DNA of 51,558 nt, from assembly GCA_028291615.1 (NCBI GenBank), contig JAQGHM010000181.1:1-51558 (forward strand), in the 5' to 3' direction. This document shows, piece by piece, positions 38,973 through 47,858 of this stretch (within the stretch, counting starts at the first letter, position 1; the number at the start of each line of letters is the position of its first letter). Under the pieces are notes generated by a model that was given only the letters and a program-made list of their open reading frames with translations, was not told the origin of the DNA and did not search any database. A program made the position numbers and the translations under genes. The DNA is from Phycisphaerales bacterium (GTDB lineage: Bacteria > Planctomycetota > Phycisphaerae > Tepidisphaerales > Tepidisphaeraceae).

Positions 38973-39926
38973 TTAAAATGACAAAGACAACGTAATCGCG
39001 AGTTTGAAATCCACTTTCCCCTGGTCCCCGTTCAGATCTTCGATCACCGGAAACGACGGCGCGACCGTCAGCGACGCCGCCGGGCTGAATCGCACGCGGA
39101 CGCCGGGAGTGATGTAGACGGTATTGCTCCCGCTGTTGGTTTCATTTTCGCCTTGGACTCGGTCGTTGAACAAATAGACGTCGTTCAGCTCGGCGAACAC
39201 GCTGTACTGCGGAAACGTCTTGACCGACTCGGTCAGGCGATACGCCAGCGCCAAGCCGGTATCCAGGCGGTCGCCGACTTTGAAATCATCCTTCTCGAAG
39301 CGAAACGTGTAGAGCACGCTCGCGTCCATCGTCAGGTTGGACGTCAGGAAGCGCGAGTAACCGAACCCGATCGGCAGGCCCCATCGCCCCGTCCCCGGCT
39401 GATCGGTTGGCGAGAGCTGCTCGCCGCTTACCAGTGCCGCAGTGGCGCGACCGGTCGGGATCACGACGCCAACGACTAGCGCCAGGTTGCCGGGCCGGCC
39501 GCGCAGCAGACGATATTTGGCAGTCAGCACCAGATCGGTCAGGCCATCCGGATTGGTGGTCGAGGTTTCTATCGAGCCGTCCGCCTGGAGGTCTGCCCCG
39601 CGGAAATCGTGCCCGATGAAATAACCGAGCGATGCGCCGATCTGCAGGTCGTCGGTGACGCCGTACGCCAGTTCGGCCGAGGTGATGAAGCCGCGATCCA
39701 GCGCATCGAAATCACCGCCGATGCGAGCGCGGTTCTCAGCCGCGGACCTGGAGAAATGCTCGAACTGCGCGTAATCCTCGCGGAGCGACAATTCGAATCG
39801 CCCGGGCAGCAGCGTCTCGCCCGAGATCGTGGCGCTGCCGCCACCCGATGCTCCCGGGCCGTGGTTGGCCAAAGCGGTTGAAACGAAAAATAAGACGATA
39901 AGAAAAGGCGCAACTGGGTATCGCAT
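38973..39926 (-). CDS. Putative outer-membrane beta-barrel protein (transporter/MetA-deg-like)
   Basis: A 317-residue exported protein; signal MRYPVAPFLIVLFFVSTALA, then a Gly/Ser/His-rich stretch (NHGPGASGGGSATISGE). The rest alternates hydrophobic and polar residues in beta strands (FELSLREDYAQFEHF, DLVLTAKYRLLRG, NLALVVGVVIPTGRAT, YITPGVRVRFSP) and ends KLAITLSLSF with a terminal aromatic, as outer-membrane barrels do. It resembles the phenol-degradation MetA-like/transporter family. A longer frame extends to 40247 but overlaps the upstream Cys-rich gene in a frame with no coding character. Confidence 0.75.
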   Translation of the reverse strand: MRYPVAPFLIVLFFVSTALANHGPGASGGGSATISGETLLPGRFELSLREDYAQFEHFSRSAAENRARIGGDFDALDRGFITSAELAYGVTDDLQIGASLGYFIGHDFRGADLQADGSIETSTTNPDGLTDLVLTAKYRLLRGRPGNLALVVGVVIPTGRATAALVSGEQLSPTDQPGTGRWGLPIGFGYSRFLTSNLTMDASVLYTFRFEKDDFKVGDRLDTGLALAYRLTESVKTFPQYSVFAELNDVYLFNDRVQGENETNSGSNTVYITPGVRVRFSPAASLTVAPSFPVIEDLNGDQGKVDFKLAITLSLSF

Positions 39927-40011
39927 AGGTGAGAGAACCGCCGCGCAAAACCGCGGCAATGCAGAAGGGGGATTAGAAGAAACAGATGGAAACGAAGAAC
40001 CGCACGCGACC

Positions 40012-40401
40012 CTATGCGGTCGGCGGTCCACGTTCGCTGGCGGGGGAAAGATATGCAATGACCGGCGCCGCCTGTGGCGCAGGCGGCTTGACCTGTTCAA
40101 CCAGTCCCAGCGGCGGCACGTCCATGCCGATGCTCGACGGCAGATCCAGCGCCGCGAGGAAGTGACAGATCGCGCACTGCGAGCCTGCCGGCTTGGGCTT
40201 GGAATCGCGACCCGAAGACTTGTCAGCGTGACAGCACGCCTTCGCACTCGGGCCGCATTCGCCCCCCAGCTTGATCGCCCCGCGTGGGTGCAACGGCACC
40301 ACGACGCCGAACCAGACGGCGATCAAAGCCAACAGAAATATTCGAAACGCGCGGCCTCGCACGAAGGAAACGATAATCCTTAACGCCGATCGTAGCAACA
40401 A
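40012..40401 (-). CDS. DUF2946-like Cys/His-rich membrane protein
   Basis: A 129-residue protein with one N-terminal hydrophobic helix (about 20-36) and then Cys49, Cys56, Cys57, His58 and CAICH (Cys76, Cys79, His80), followed by a Pro-rich tail. The layout resembles DUF2946-type proteins, which often lie near copper genes. The CAICH also fits a CxxCH c-type haem site formally. The start is a TTG directly after a TAA, so the true N-terminus is uncertain. It is the first gene of the four-gene minus-strand group 40401-37243. Confidence 0.68.
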   Translation of the reverse strand: MLLRSALRIIVSFVRGRAFRIFLLALIAVWFGVVVPLHPRGAIKLGGECGPSAKACCHADKSSGRDSKPKPAGSQCAICHFLAALDLPSSIGMDVPPLGLVEQVKPPAPQAAPVIAYLSPASERGPPTA

Positions 40402-40507
40402 TTAACCGCGTCCCCGCATTCCCTTAGGTCCGGTTTCCTGAAGTCATACTCGCCATCCGTTATCATCAACGCTCGATCCCGCCGCGCGCGTCGCTCCGGA
40501 GACTTGT

Positions 40508-41092
40508 ATGCCCTGGATCATCGATTACGAAGTTGTCGTCGAGCAGATGCGCCAGCAGAAGCTCAAGTGCAACTATTACAATAGCGGCGCGTTCGGCTTC
40601 GCCGACCCCAAGGGCGTGCAGCACGTCGGGTGGATCGGCCCGGACGATCCCACCCTGCGCCCTGCCGCCCGCGAGGTCGCCCGGCCGGTCGCGGCGCCGT
40701 ATGAAGTAACCCTCGCCGAGATGCTTACCTCAACGTGGCTCAAGCACTTCCCCGGCCGCGTCTGGGCGATGCCGATGAGCCACTGGGCCTACGAGATCGA
40801 TTACGGCAGCCGCGACTGGCTCCCCGCGCTGGTCGAGCACATCGACTTGGACCCCGGCCTGCTCCAGGGCCGCAACAACGGCGCAGCGATCGAGTTCTCC
40901 ATCGCCGAAGCCCACCACTTCCGCCACTTCACCCAGCGGCTGCTCGAGATGCTGATGGCCAGCGACTTCATGCTCGCCTTCGTCGGCAAGCCGATTCTCT
41001 GCACGCTGCACCACCACAAGCAACTCTGGTGGAGCACGACGGATTCGAAGGTGGTAAAGACCTTGGAGAAGGCCGTGCCGGTCGCGAAATGA
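40508..41092 (+). CDS. Conserved-looking hypothetical protein
   Basis: A 194-residue protein with a CGGAGAC ribosome site 5 bp before the ATG. No domain is recognised. It has no signal peptide or membrane helix and is rich in Trp, His and Tyr (FPGRVWAMPMSHWAYEIDYG, IAEAHHFRHF, TLHHHKQLWWS), which suggests a folded soluble enzyme or binding protein. The gene converges with the subtilase gene, leaving 10 bp between the two stops. The normal codon pattern and the strong ribosome site support it as a gene. Confidence 0.72.
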   Translation: MPWIIDYEVVVEQMRQQKLKCNYYNSGAFGFADPKGVQHVGWIGPDDPTLRPAAREVARPVAAPYEVTLAEMLTSTWLKHFPGRVWAMPMSHWAYEIDYGSRDWLPALVEHIDLDPGLLQGRNNGAAIEFSIAEAHHFRHFTQRLLEMLMASDFMLAFVGKPILCTLHHHKQLWWSTTDSKVVKTLEKAVPVAK

Positions 41093-41102
41093 CGCGCGTC
41101 GT

Positions 41103-43742
41103 CTACAAATCCGCCACGCCGATCGTACTCCCCTTGATGTACGCGAATGTACTATGCCCGCCGGTCACAGCGCGGCTGATCCAGCGGCCGCCGTCGGTGG
41201 TGATTTGCGTCAGGCTCCAGGCGCCGCTGCTGGGCCGCGCCTCGTAGAGGCAATCGTTACCCTTGTTGTAATAGAGGATGTCCGCCTTGCCGGTCGAGTC
41301 GAACAGCAGGTTGGTGTAAAGCCCGATCGTCCCCTTCGAGGCGATCGTCGTGCTCGACCACGCCGAGCCGTTGAACGTCGCGAACTTCAGGTTGGCGTTG
41401 TATGCGTCGTAGTAGCTGAATGCGGGCAGCTTGGTCTTGGGGTTGAACGCCAGGGAGATGTACCCGCCGCCGCCGAGCGTCGAGCGATCGACCATCGCCA
41501 GGCTCCACCCGCTCCTGCCCTGATCGCCGTACTTGAACGTGCCGTGCCCCGTGTCCTCATACGCAACGCCCCACCGACCGGTCAGCGGGTTGAGCGCCAG
41601 ACTGCTGTATCGCCCGACGTCGCCGGCGGAGTCGATTGTGCTCATGTTCCATTTGCCCGAGGAATACTGGGCGAACTTCAGGTCCGCCGACGTCTTGGAG
41701 TAGTAGCTGATCACCGGCCGGCTTAGGCTGTCAAACTGCAGCGACGGGTAATAGCCGGTGGTGAAGGTCGCATCGACCGTCATCACGTCCCAGGTCGAGC
41801 CGTTGAAGTGCGCGTACTTCAGATCCGCGTTGTGCGCGTCGTAGTAGGCGATGCCCGGCAGGCCACTGGCGTCGAGCGCGAGCGAGACGAACTGCCCCGC
41901 TTCGTTGCCGCCGTCCACCGTCACCGCGCTGCCCCAGACGCCCGCGGCGTTGCGCTTGGCGTATTTGAGGTTGTTGCTCACCCCGTCGTAGTACGCCAGG
42001 TACAGGTTGCCAGCGGCATCGTAGGCGATCCCGTTGCTCAAGCCGTTTTGTCCGGGCGTTGCAAAGGCCGTCGCGCCGATATTCACGCCGTACGTGGCAT
42101 CAAGGGTATTCGGCGACGAGACGCGGATCAGGTAACGCCCCGCCGAAAGCCGCCGCGACAGCGCCGCGCCGATCGTGGCGATGAAGTTGCCGTTGGTGTC
42201 CAGTAGCTGCGCCGTCGGCGCCGCCACGCTTCCGCCGTAAGGGATCGACAGGTTCACGTCGTGCGTCGCATCGAGCGTGAAGCTGTAATAATCGTCCACC
42301 CCGCCCAACAGCGTCATGCCGCTCTCCGAGCCTTGGCCGCTGCCGTTCAGCGCGATCGGCGCGGCGGTCTGCGCCGTCTGGTTGTCCAGGCCGTCATCCG
42401 GCGTCTGCGTGACCGACACCCCATAAGTCCCCGCCATCGTGCTCGACGGCGCGTTCACGCGAAGGTAGTAGCTGCCGGGCAGGAGGCGAATTCGATCGGT
42501 GCTCGACAGCCGCTTGACGAACGTCCCGTTCGCGTCCAGGAGATCGACCGTCGGCGTAAACGACGTGCCTGAAAGCGACAATGCGTAGTCGACATCGGCT
42601 TGGGCTGAAAGCGTGAACTTGTAGAAGTCCGCATCCGCCTGGAGCAGCTTGAGATTGTTGAGCGACGCCGTCTCCCCGCCGCCAAACGACATCGCCGTTG
42701 CCGAGCCGATCGAGTCGTTATTCTCGCGAGCGTCGTCGCGCTCCTTATAGGCCAGCGTCAATGAGCCGTTCACGTTCAGCCGCGACCACGTCAGGCCGGT
42801 CGTCGAATCGTAAAGCGGCGAGCCGCCGCGCTGCATGAGCGACATCATCTCATCCGGCAGCAGCGTCGAATCGAGCTGCCGCAATACCGCCGCCATCCCG
42901 GACGCAAACGCGGTTGAAAAACTCGTCCCGTATCCGCCGGTGAGGTGAATGGGCTCGTTGCTCGCAGGAAGATAGTAAGGCAGCGTGATATCCGCGCCCG
43001 GCGCCAGCAGGTCCATGTACTGCCCACGCTCGGTGTCCGACCAGAGTGTCCCGTCGGGATAGACCGCGCCGATCGCGAACACGTTCGGATCAGCCCCCGG
43101 GTACTCAATCCCCGGCACGCCATTCTGCAAGCCGTCATTTCCGCTCGACGCGGCGAGGAACACGCCCTGATCCATCAGCGTCTGCAACTCGTCGGAGAAC
43201 GGCGCCTGCGTCGCCTCGGCCTGGTAATGCCCACGCCCGAACGACATGTTCACCGCGACGATATTGTACTGCGCCCGATGTGCGATGACCCACTGCAGCG
43301 CCAGCTCCGCGAGGGGCGCTTCCTTCGCCCAGCCGAACGTCCCGTCATCGATCCGCAGTGCGATGATGTTTGCCCCCGGCGCGACCCCCTGATACTTCAA
43401 ACCGTTGTAGACATACGGCAACCCCGCCGCCAGCGCCGCCACGCCTGTTCCGTGGCCGTCGGTGTCCATCGGATCGGCGTCGTTATTAACGAAGTCCCAC
43501 CCGGCCACCACCTTGTGCCCCGCGCCAAAGCCGCCGCCCAGGTCCGGGTGGTTGTAATCCACTCCGGTGTCGATGATGACGATCGACGTCCCCGCGCCCG
43601 TGAGCGTCGGGTAGTTGGTGGCCGCCGCATCCTGGCCGATGTGCGTCTCCTGCGTCCCCCACGCAGTGGTCATCAGCTTGCGCTCTTCCAGAGCTTCCAA
43701 CAGGATGCGACCGCGGCGTGACGATTGAGAAAACTTACTCAT
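41103..43742 (-). CDS. Exported subtilisin-like serine protease with PPC domains and six-repeat C-terminal region
   Basis: An 879-residue S8 peptidase; AGGAG precedes the ATG at 43742. LEPR-XLL form ALEERKLMTT at residues 17-26. Catalytic triad: Asp58 (IVIIDTGVD), His97 (DGHGTGVAALAAG), Ser274 (GTSFSTAFASG); the oxyanion Asn202 is in SSGNDG. Two bacterial pre-peptidase C-terminal-type domains (about 340-575) follow, with DADFYKFTL and VDDYYSFTL. The last about 290 residues hold six repeats of the xLKYAxxxxxxW form (NLKYAKRNAAGVW, DLKYAHFNGSTW, DLKFAQYSSGKW ...), likely a six-bladed propeller. It is probably cell-surface or secreted. Confidence 0.92.
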   Translation of the reverse strand: MSKFSQSSRRGRILLEALEERKLMTTAWGTQETHIGQDAAATNYPTLTGAGTSIVIIDTGVDYNHPDLGGGFGAGHKVVAGWDFVNNDADPMDTDGHGTGVAALAAGLPYVYNGLKYQGVAPGANIIALRIDDGTFGWAKEAPLAELALQWVIAHRAQYNIVAVNMSFGRGHYQAEATQAPFSDELQTLMDQGVFLAASSGNDGLQNGVPGIEYPGADPNVFAIGAVYPDGTLWSDTERGQYMDLLAPGADITLPYYLPASNEPIHLTGGYGTSFSTAFASGMAAVLRQLDSTLLPDEMMSLMQRGGSPLYDSTTGLTWSRLNVNGSLTLAYKERDDARENNDSIGSATAMSFGGGETASLNNLKLLQADADFYKFTLSAQADVDYALSLSGTSFTPTVDLLDANGTFVKRLSSTDRIRLLPGSYYLRVNAPSSTMAGTYGVSVTQTPDDGLDNQTAQTAAPIALNGSGQGSESGMTLLGGVDDYYSFTLDATHDVNLSIPYGGSVAAPTAQLLDTNGNFIATIGAALSRRLSAGRYLIRVSSPNTLDATYGVNIGATAFATPGQNGLSNGIAYDAAGNLYLAYYDGVSNNLKYAKRNAAGVWGSAVTVDGGNEAGQFVSLALDASGLPGIAYYDAHNADLKYAHFNGSTWDVMTVDATFTTGYYPSLQFDSLSRPVISYYSKTSADLKFAQYSSGKWNMSTIDSAGDVGRYSSLALNPLTGRWGVAYEDTGHGTFKYGDQGRSGWSLAMVDRSTLGGGGYISLAFNPKTKLPAFSYYDAYNANLKFATFNGSAWSSTTIASKGTIGLYTNLLFDSTGKADILYYNKGNDCLYEARPSSGAWSLTQITTDGGRWISRAVTGGHSTFAYIKGSTIGVADL

Positions 43743-43973
43743 TCGACTCCTGAAGGATTCCGCCCAGCCGCCCTCGGCTGTGGAACCCAACTCTACCCCG
43801 CGTCCGGCGGCGGGGCGTCAAATAACCGCTGTCCGCAATCCGCGCATCGCCCGCGCGATGGGGTCCCATCTTGCGCACGCCTCACGGACCGATCGCATTC
43901 ACTGGTTATCGGACCCTTGCCGCCCAGACGATAAAGTTTGAGCGGGCCTCCACTAAAGAGACGGCCCCAAACC

Positions 43974-44555
43974 TCACCCCATTACAGGACCTGCCCCCCG
44001 CGCCGCCTCGAACAAATGCGGGAACAACCACCCGTGCAGCAGGAAGAAGATCCCCACCGCCGCAAACGCCAGCCCCACGTACCAAAACCACGTCCGCCTG
44101 GTCAGAACCGAGATCGCCGCCACCGCGATCGCGATCTGGAACATCGTCACCCCTTGCGCAAAGATCACATGCCGGGCCATGTGCTGCCGGGCCGACTCCT
44201 GTTTCTCGGCCGCCTCCTTGCTGCTCTCCGCCCGCTTCTCCTTGTACTCGTGCAGTTTGGCCGCGTGCGCCTCGTTCGCCGGCTTCCCCTGCGCGGCCAG
44301 GAGGTTCTGTTCCACTTCAAGCACCCGCCCCTCGATCCCCTTGGCCTGGTAATACGCCCACTGGTCGCTGGCCTGCAACTGTTCGATCATCCCCTCGTTC
44401 GCATGATGCCCCGCAAGGAGAGCGCAGACCGCCGCCAGCGCCGCGATCAGCGCCGACGACAGCGCCACATACGACACCCACCGCTCGCGCGATTCGTGGG
44501 CGTGATGGTGAATCTCCTCCTGCACCTGCTCGGTCGGCGGCTCGATTTCTTCCAT
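43974..44555 (-). CDS. DUF4337 membrane protein
   Basis: A 193-residue membrane protein matching DUF4337: an acidic start (MEEIEPPTEQVQEEIHHHAHE), a first helix near 25-50 (YVALSSALIAALAAVCALLA), the charged stretch DQWAYYQAKGIEGRVLEVEQ, and two C-terminal helices (about 130-155 and 158-180). Function unknown. The frame is open 27 codons further upstream; the ATG at 44555 gives the family start. Confidence 0.85.
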   Translation of the reverse strand: MEEIEPPTEQVQEEIHHHAHESRERWVSYVALSSALIAALAAVCALLAGHHANEGMIEQLQASDQWAYYQAKGIEGRVLEVEQNLLAAQGKPANEAHAAKLHEYKEKRAESSKEAAEKQESARQHMARHVIFAQGVTMFQIAIAVAAISVLTRRTWFWYVGLAFAAVGIFFLLHGWLFPHLFEAARGAGPVMG

Positions 44556-44633
44556 CCCGTCATTACATCCCGCGACCGAGGCCGCCGCAATCAAGGGTTC
44601 ACCCATCCACCCGGGCCGAAAAAGCGAACAAGA

Positions 44634-44652
44634 CACGGACGCTGCGTCCGTG
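44634..44652 (-). terminator. Terminator of the RTX gene
   Basis: A perfect 9-bp stem CACGGACGC/GCGTCCGTG with a single-base loop position (effectively a 3-5 nt loop). Read on the minus strand it is followed by TCTTGTTCGCTTTTTCGG. Confidence 0.75.
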
Positions 44653-44677
44653 CCTCGCTCCGTGGTGCTCCTACTGG

Positions 44678-44693
44678 CGGTAATCCGTTACCG
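44678..44693 (-). terminator. Small hairpin directly after the RTX stop codon
   Basis: A 6-bp stem CGGTAA/TTACCG with a 4-nt loop, beginning 1 bp after the stop codon. It may stabilise the mRNA 3' end. Confidence 0.4.
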
Positions 44694-45278
44694 TCAGGCT
44701 TTCTCCACCGCGGTCAGCACGTCATCCTTTGACTTATGAGCGGAATCCATTCCCGCGCCGCCGTCGACCTTGTCCTTGCCGGGGCCGCCGGACAGGGTGT
44801 CGTTTCCGGCGTCGCCGAAGATCTGGTCGTCGCCGGTCGAGCCGTCGATCCGGTCGTTTCCGGCGTCACCGTGCACCGTGTCATTGCCGGCGCCGCCGAT
44901 CAGCACGTCATTGCCGTCGCCGCCGTTGACTACATCCGCGCCGCCGCGGGCAAAGATCCAATCGTTACCAGCCCCGCCGGTAATGGTGTCGGCGTTGTCC
45001 GTGCCGATGATCCGGTCGTTGCCGTCGCCGCCATTGATGGTGGCGCCCAGCGGCACATGGTCGAGGTTGATCTTGTCATTGCCCGCCAAGCCGTTAACCA
45101 CCAGGCTCTTCACGTCCGCCAGCTTGAACGACTGCTTGACGCCGTTCACGGATACCTTCAGGTCCTTGTGGGAAGCATCGACGTGAATGTCGTCCTTCCC
45201 AGCCGTGCCGGTCACGCTCAAAACCCCGGCAGACAACGTGGCGGACAAGAGGCAACGATTCTCTAGACTTTCGATCAT
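44694..45278 (-). CDS. RTX-type calcium-binding repeat protein with LEPR-XLL-type start
   Basis: A 194-residue protein: MIESLENRCLLSATLSAGVLSV (LEPR-XLL form at 4-13), a beta region with DDIHVDASHKDLKVSVNG, then RTX nonapeptides (about 78-175: INGGDGNDRIIG, ITGGAGNDWIFARGGADVVNGG, VHGDAGNDRIDG, LSGGPGKDKVDGG). It ends in a short acidic/basic tail. AGAGAGGA precedes the ATG. It has the same architecture as the RTX proteins at 17.1 and 50.4 kb. Confidence 0.85.
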   Translation of the reverse strand: MIESLENRCLLSATLSAGVLSVTGTAGKDDIHVDASHKDLKVSVNGVKQSFKLADVKSLVVNGLAGNDKINLDHVPLGATINGGDGNDRIIGTDNADTITGGAGNDWIFARGGADVVNGGDGNDVLIGGAGNDTVHGDAGNDRIDGSTGDDQIFGDAGNDTLSGGPGKDKVDGGAGMDSAHKSKDDVLTAVEKA

Positions 45279-45900
45279 GGCAAATCCTCTCTAAAAAATG
45301 GAAACGAGACTAAGCAATTCCCAAAGCCCAACTTGCGCGCGAAAACACAACGCGCGATACCTCAATGAGTTGGGAGGGGAAACTGTCAGACAGCCAATTC
45401 TGCGCCGCCTCAAGATCGCTTCACAGGCATCGGACTAAAGATGCCAGGGCGGGAGAGTGAAAGGAGGGTCTCCAGCCCATTTGACGCCGGCCTTCTCGGG
45501 AAGATTGACCGGACATCCACGATCTTGCACAAGGTCACCGAACTCGAGGTCGGCGACCGACCAACACTTCTAACCAATCGAGCGCGTCCGTCAAGCCAAA
45601 ATGGGGTGCGGCCGACAAAAAATTGAATTCCGTAACGAGTGGGTGATCCCACTATCTCGGATTAGCGCCCTTGCAAAAAAAATGGGTCATGCATACGATG
45701 GCAATATTGTGTGTGGTCGAGACTTAAGGTCATTCCTCAGGTCGCGGCCCCGGTGTGGTGGCACAGCGGATGGTCACCCGCCGGACAGGTCTTTAGACGC
45801 AATTCTCGCGGTCTGCGACCGAACGTATTGCAGGCGGTCGTCTTAGCACGATCGTCCTTCTATAACGTTCGACTTGCCCCCGCGGGGCTGGGAAACGAAC
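45279..45900. other. Gene-poor stretch
   Basis: About 620 bp without a supportable gene. The short open frames here have no ribosome site and no coherent protein character, and base composition is less GC-rich than its neighbours. The first part holds the promoter region of the minus-strand RTX gene. No tRNA, 6S, RNase P or tmRNA signature was recognised. Confidence 0.6.
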
Positions 45901-46176
45901 GTGGTTCTTCTCGGAGTTCAACTCGCGCAACTCTTGACCGTTTTGCTGGCGGCAGCCTGTGTGCTGCTCTGCCTGCTGGCATGGGTGGCCCATTTCCGCC
46001 ACCAATCCCCGCGGCAGATCCTCCAGCCGGTCTATGCACGCCAAAACGTGCGCCGCGCAGTCGGTCGGCCCTTACCGCCCGATTCAACTCCTTTGCCCTC
46101 CCGGGATCCACCTGCATTCCCATCCCACCTATCAGAGACGCCTCAGGACTTCGACCGGGATTTTAATCCCCGCTGA
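45901..46176 (+). CDS. Possible small membrane protein
   Basis: A 91-residue ORF from a GTG. Residues 1-32 are one strongly hydrophobic helix (VVLLGVQLAQLLTVLLAAAC), followed by a basic Pro-rich tail ending DFDRDFNPR. No family. The ribosome site is weak, and an overlapping frame is also open, so this is tentative. The ribonuclease Y gene begins 118 bp downstream. Confidence 0.38.
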   Translation: MVLLGVQLAQLLTVLLAAACVLLCLLAWVAHFRHQSPRQILQPVYARQNVRRAVGRPLPPDSTPLPSRDPPAFPSHLSETPQDFDRDFNPR

Positions 46177-46294
46177 AGGCCTTGCTGCGCCCCTGTAGTT
46201 CGCGCGTCTCAAAGGCCATCCCCAGCATCCGCGTGGAGACCGTACGCCGCAGGCCCAACCCGGCCTGTCGCCTACCGAACTTGGGGACCTAATC

Positions 46295-47848
46295 ATGCCA
46301 CCGATCGTTTGGATGTTAATCGGCCTCGTCGCCGGCGCTGCCGCGACCTATGGGCTCTTGATCTTTACCGGAAAAAACATCGTCGAACAGGCGAAGAACG
46401 AGGCCAACCAATACCGGGAAACCAGCAAGATTGCCGCAGAGTCCAAAGCGCGTGAGATTGCCCTCGCCGGCCAGGACGAACAGCGCAAGCGCAAGGAAGA
46501 GTTCAACAAGGAAAGCCAAGCCACCCGCCAGGAAATAAAGGACATGGAAGCCCGCCTCGCCAAGCGCGAGGACACGCTCGACCGCAAGCTGGACACCTTG
46601 TCGGTCAAAGAGAAAAACCTCGAAGACCTCGAAGGCCGCCTGACCCTCCGCGACCGCCAGGTCGCCGCCAAGGAGATGGAACTCGCCGACATCCTGAAGC
46701 AGCAGCGCGAGAAACTGCTTTACATCAGCGGCATCTCCGCCGACCAGGCCAAGGAGATGCTCCTCCGCCGCGTTGAGGACGAGTGCAAGCGCGACGTCGG
46801 CGAGATCATCCAGCGGATGACCGAGCAGGCTCAGGAAGAAGGCAAGGAGAAGAGCCGCAACATCATCCTCGCCGCCATCCAGCGTTACGCCGCCGACCAG
46901 ACCAGCGACCACACCGTCAGCACCGTCGCGATCCCGTCGGATGATATGAAAGGCCGCGTCATCGGCCGCGAAGGCCGCAACATCCGCTCGTTCGAAAAGG
47001 CCACGGGCGTAGACGTGATCATCGACGACACGCCGGGCATCGTCATCGTCTCCTGCTTCGATCCGGTGCGCCGCGAGATCGCCCGCATCAGCCTGGAGCG
47101 CCTCGTGCAGGACGGTCGCATCCACCCAGCCCGTATCGAAGAAGTTGTCGTCCAGACCACCAAGGAGATGGACGAAGAGCTGATGAAGATCGGCAAGGAA
47201 GCGATCCAGGAAGCCAACCTCCCCAACATCCCCAAGGCCGCCATCCCGATGCTGGGCCGCCTCGCCTATCGCACCAGTTACGGCCAAAACGTGCTTCGGC
47301 ACAGCATGGAAGTCGCGTACCTGGCGCAGACGATCGCCGACGAGCTGGGCTTGGACGGCACCATCGCCCGCCGCTGCGGCCTGCTCCACGACATCGGCAA
47401 AGCCATGGACCACGAGACCGAAGGCGGCCACCCGCAGATCGGCATGGAGTTCCTGCGCAAGTTCAATGAGTCCGAAGCGGTGTTAAATGCCGCCGCCGGG
47501 CATCATGGCGACGTCCCCGCCACGACGCCCTATACGCCCATCATCATGGCCGCCGACGCGATCAGCGCCAGCCGCCCGGGTGCGCGTCGCGAGAGCTTGG
47601 AGCGTTACGTGAAGCGCTTGCAAGAGCTGGAGGAACTGGCGAAGGGGTTCGAAGGCGTGAGACAAGCCTACGCCATCCAGGCTGGCCGCGAGATCCGCGT
47701 GATCGTCGATGCCAGAAGCGTGGATGACAAAGTCACCGCGAAGATTGCGCGGGATATCTCGAAGAAGATCGAATCGGACCTGACGTATCCGGGTGAGATC
47801 AAGATCACGGTGATCAGAGAAGTGAGGACAGTGGAGTACGCGCGGTAG
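46295..47848 (+). CDS. rny: Ribonuclease Y
   Basis: A 517-residue endoribonuclease that starts mRNA decay at the membrane. Residues 4-24 form the N-terminal membrane anchor. A long coiled coil spans about 28-200, the KH domain has GREG at 224-227 ([15 protein letters not shown]), and the HD phosphohydrolase domain has His365-Asp366 in [12 protein letters not shown]. The C-terminal RNase Y domain ends [20 protein letters not shown]. The length and the exact C-terminus fit the family. The ribosome site is weak. Confidence 0.96.
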   Translation: MPPIVWMLIGLVAGAAATYGLLIFTGKNIVEQAKNEANQYRETSKIAAESKAREIALAGQDEQRKRKEEFNKESQATRQEIKDMEARLAKREDTLDRKLDTLSVKEKNLEDLEGRLTLRDRQVAAKEMELADILKQQREKLLYISGISADQAKEMLLRRVEDECKRDVGEIIQRMTEQAQEEGKEKSRNIILAAIQRYAADQTSDHTVSTVAIPSDDMKGRVIGREGRNIRSFEKATGVDVIIDDTPGIVIVSCFDPVRREIARISLERLVQDGRIHPARIEEVVVQTTKEMDEELMKIGKEAIQEANLPNIPKAAIPMLGRLAYRTSYGQNVLRHSMEVAYLAQTIADELGLDGTIARRCGLLHDIGKAMDHETEGGHPQIGMEFLRKFNESEAVLNAAAGHHGDVPATTPYTPIIMAADAISASRPGARRESLERYVKRLQELEELAKGFEGVRQAYAIQAGREIRVIVDARSVDDKVTAKIARDISKKIESDLTYPGEIKITVIREVRTVEYAR

Positions 47849-47858
47849 GGTGGGAGTG

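Noticed and set aside
38973..40247. A longer start for the beta-barrel gene (424 residues)
   Set aside because: The extra N-terminus is Arg-rich shadow of the upstream Cys-rich gene, and the ATG at 39926 is followed by a perfect signal peptide.
40012..40401. A c-type cytochrome
   Set aside because: There is one CxxCH, but the rest is short, Cys-rich and Pro-rich with no haem fold or distal Met region; the DUF2946-like reading fits better.
45279..46294. A structured RNA gene (6S, RNase P or tmRNA) in the gap before rny
   Set aside because: No conserved signature or clear long pairing could be found by eye; a covariance-model search would be needed to exclude it.
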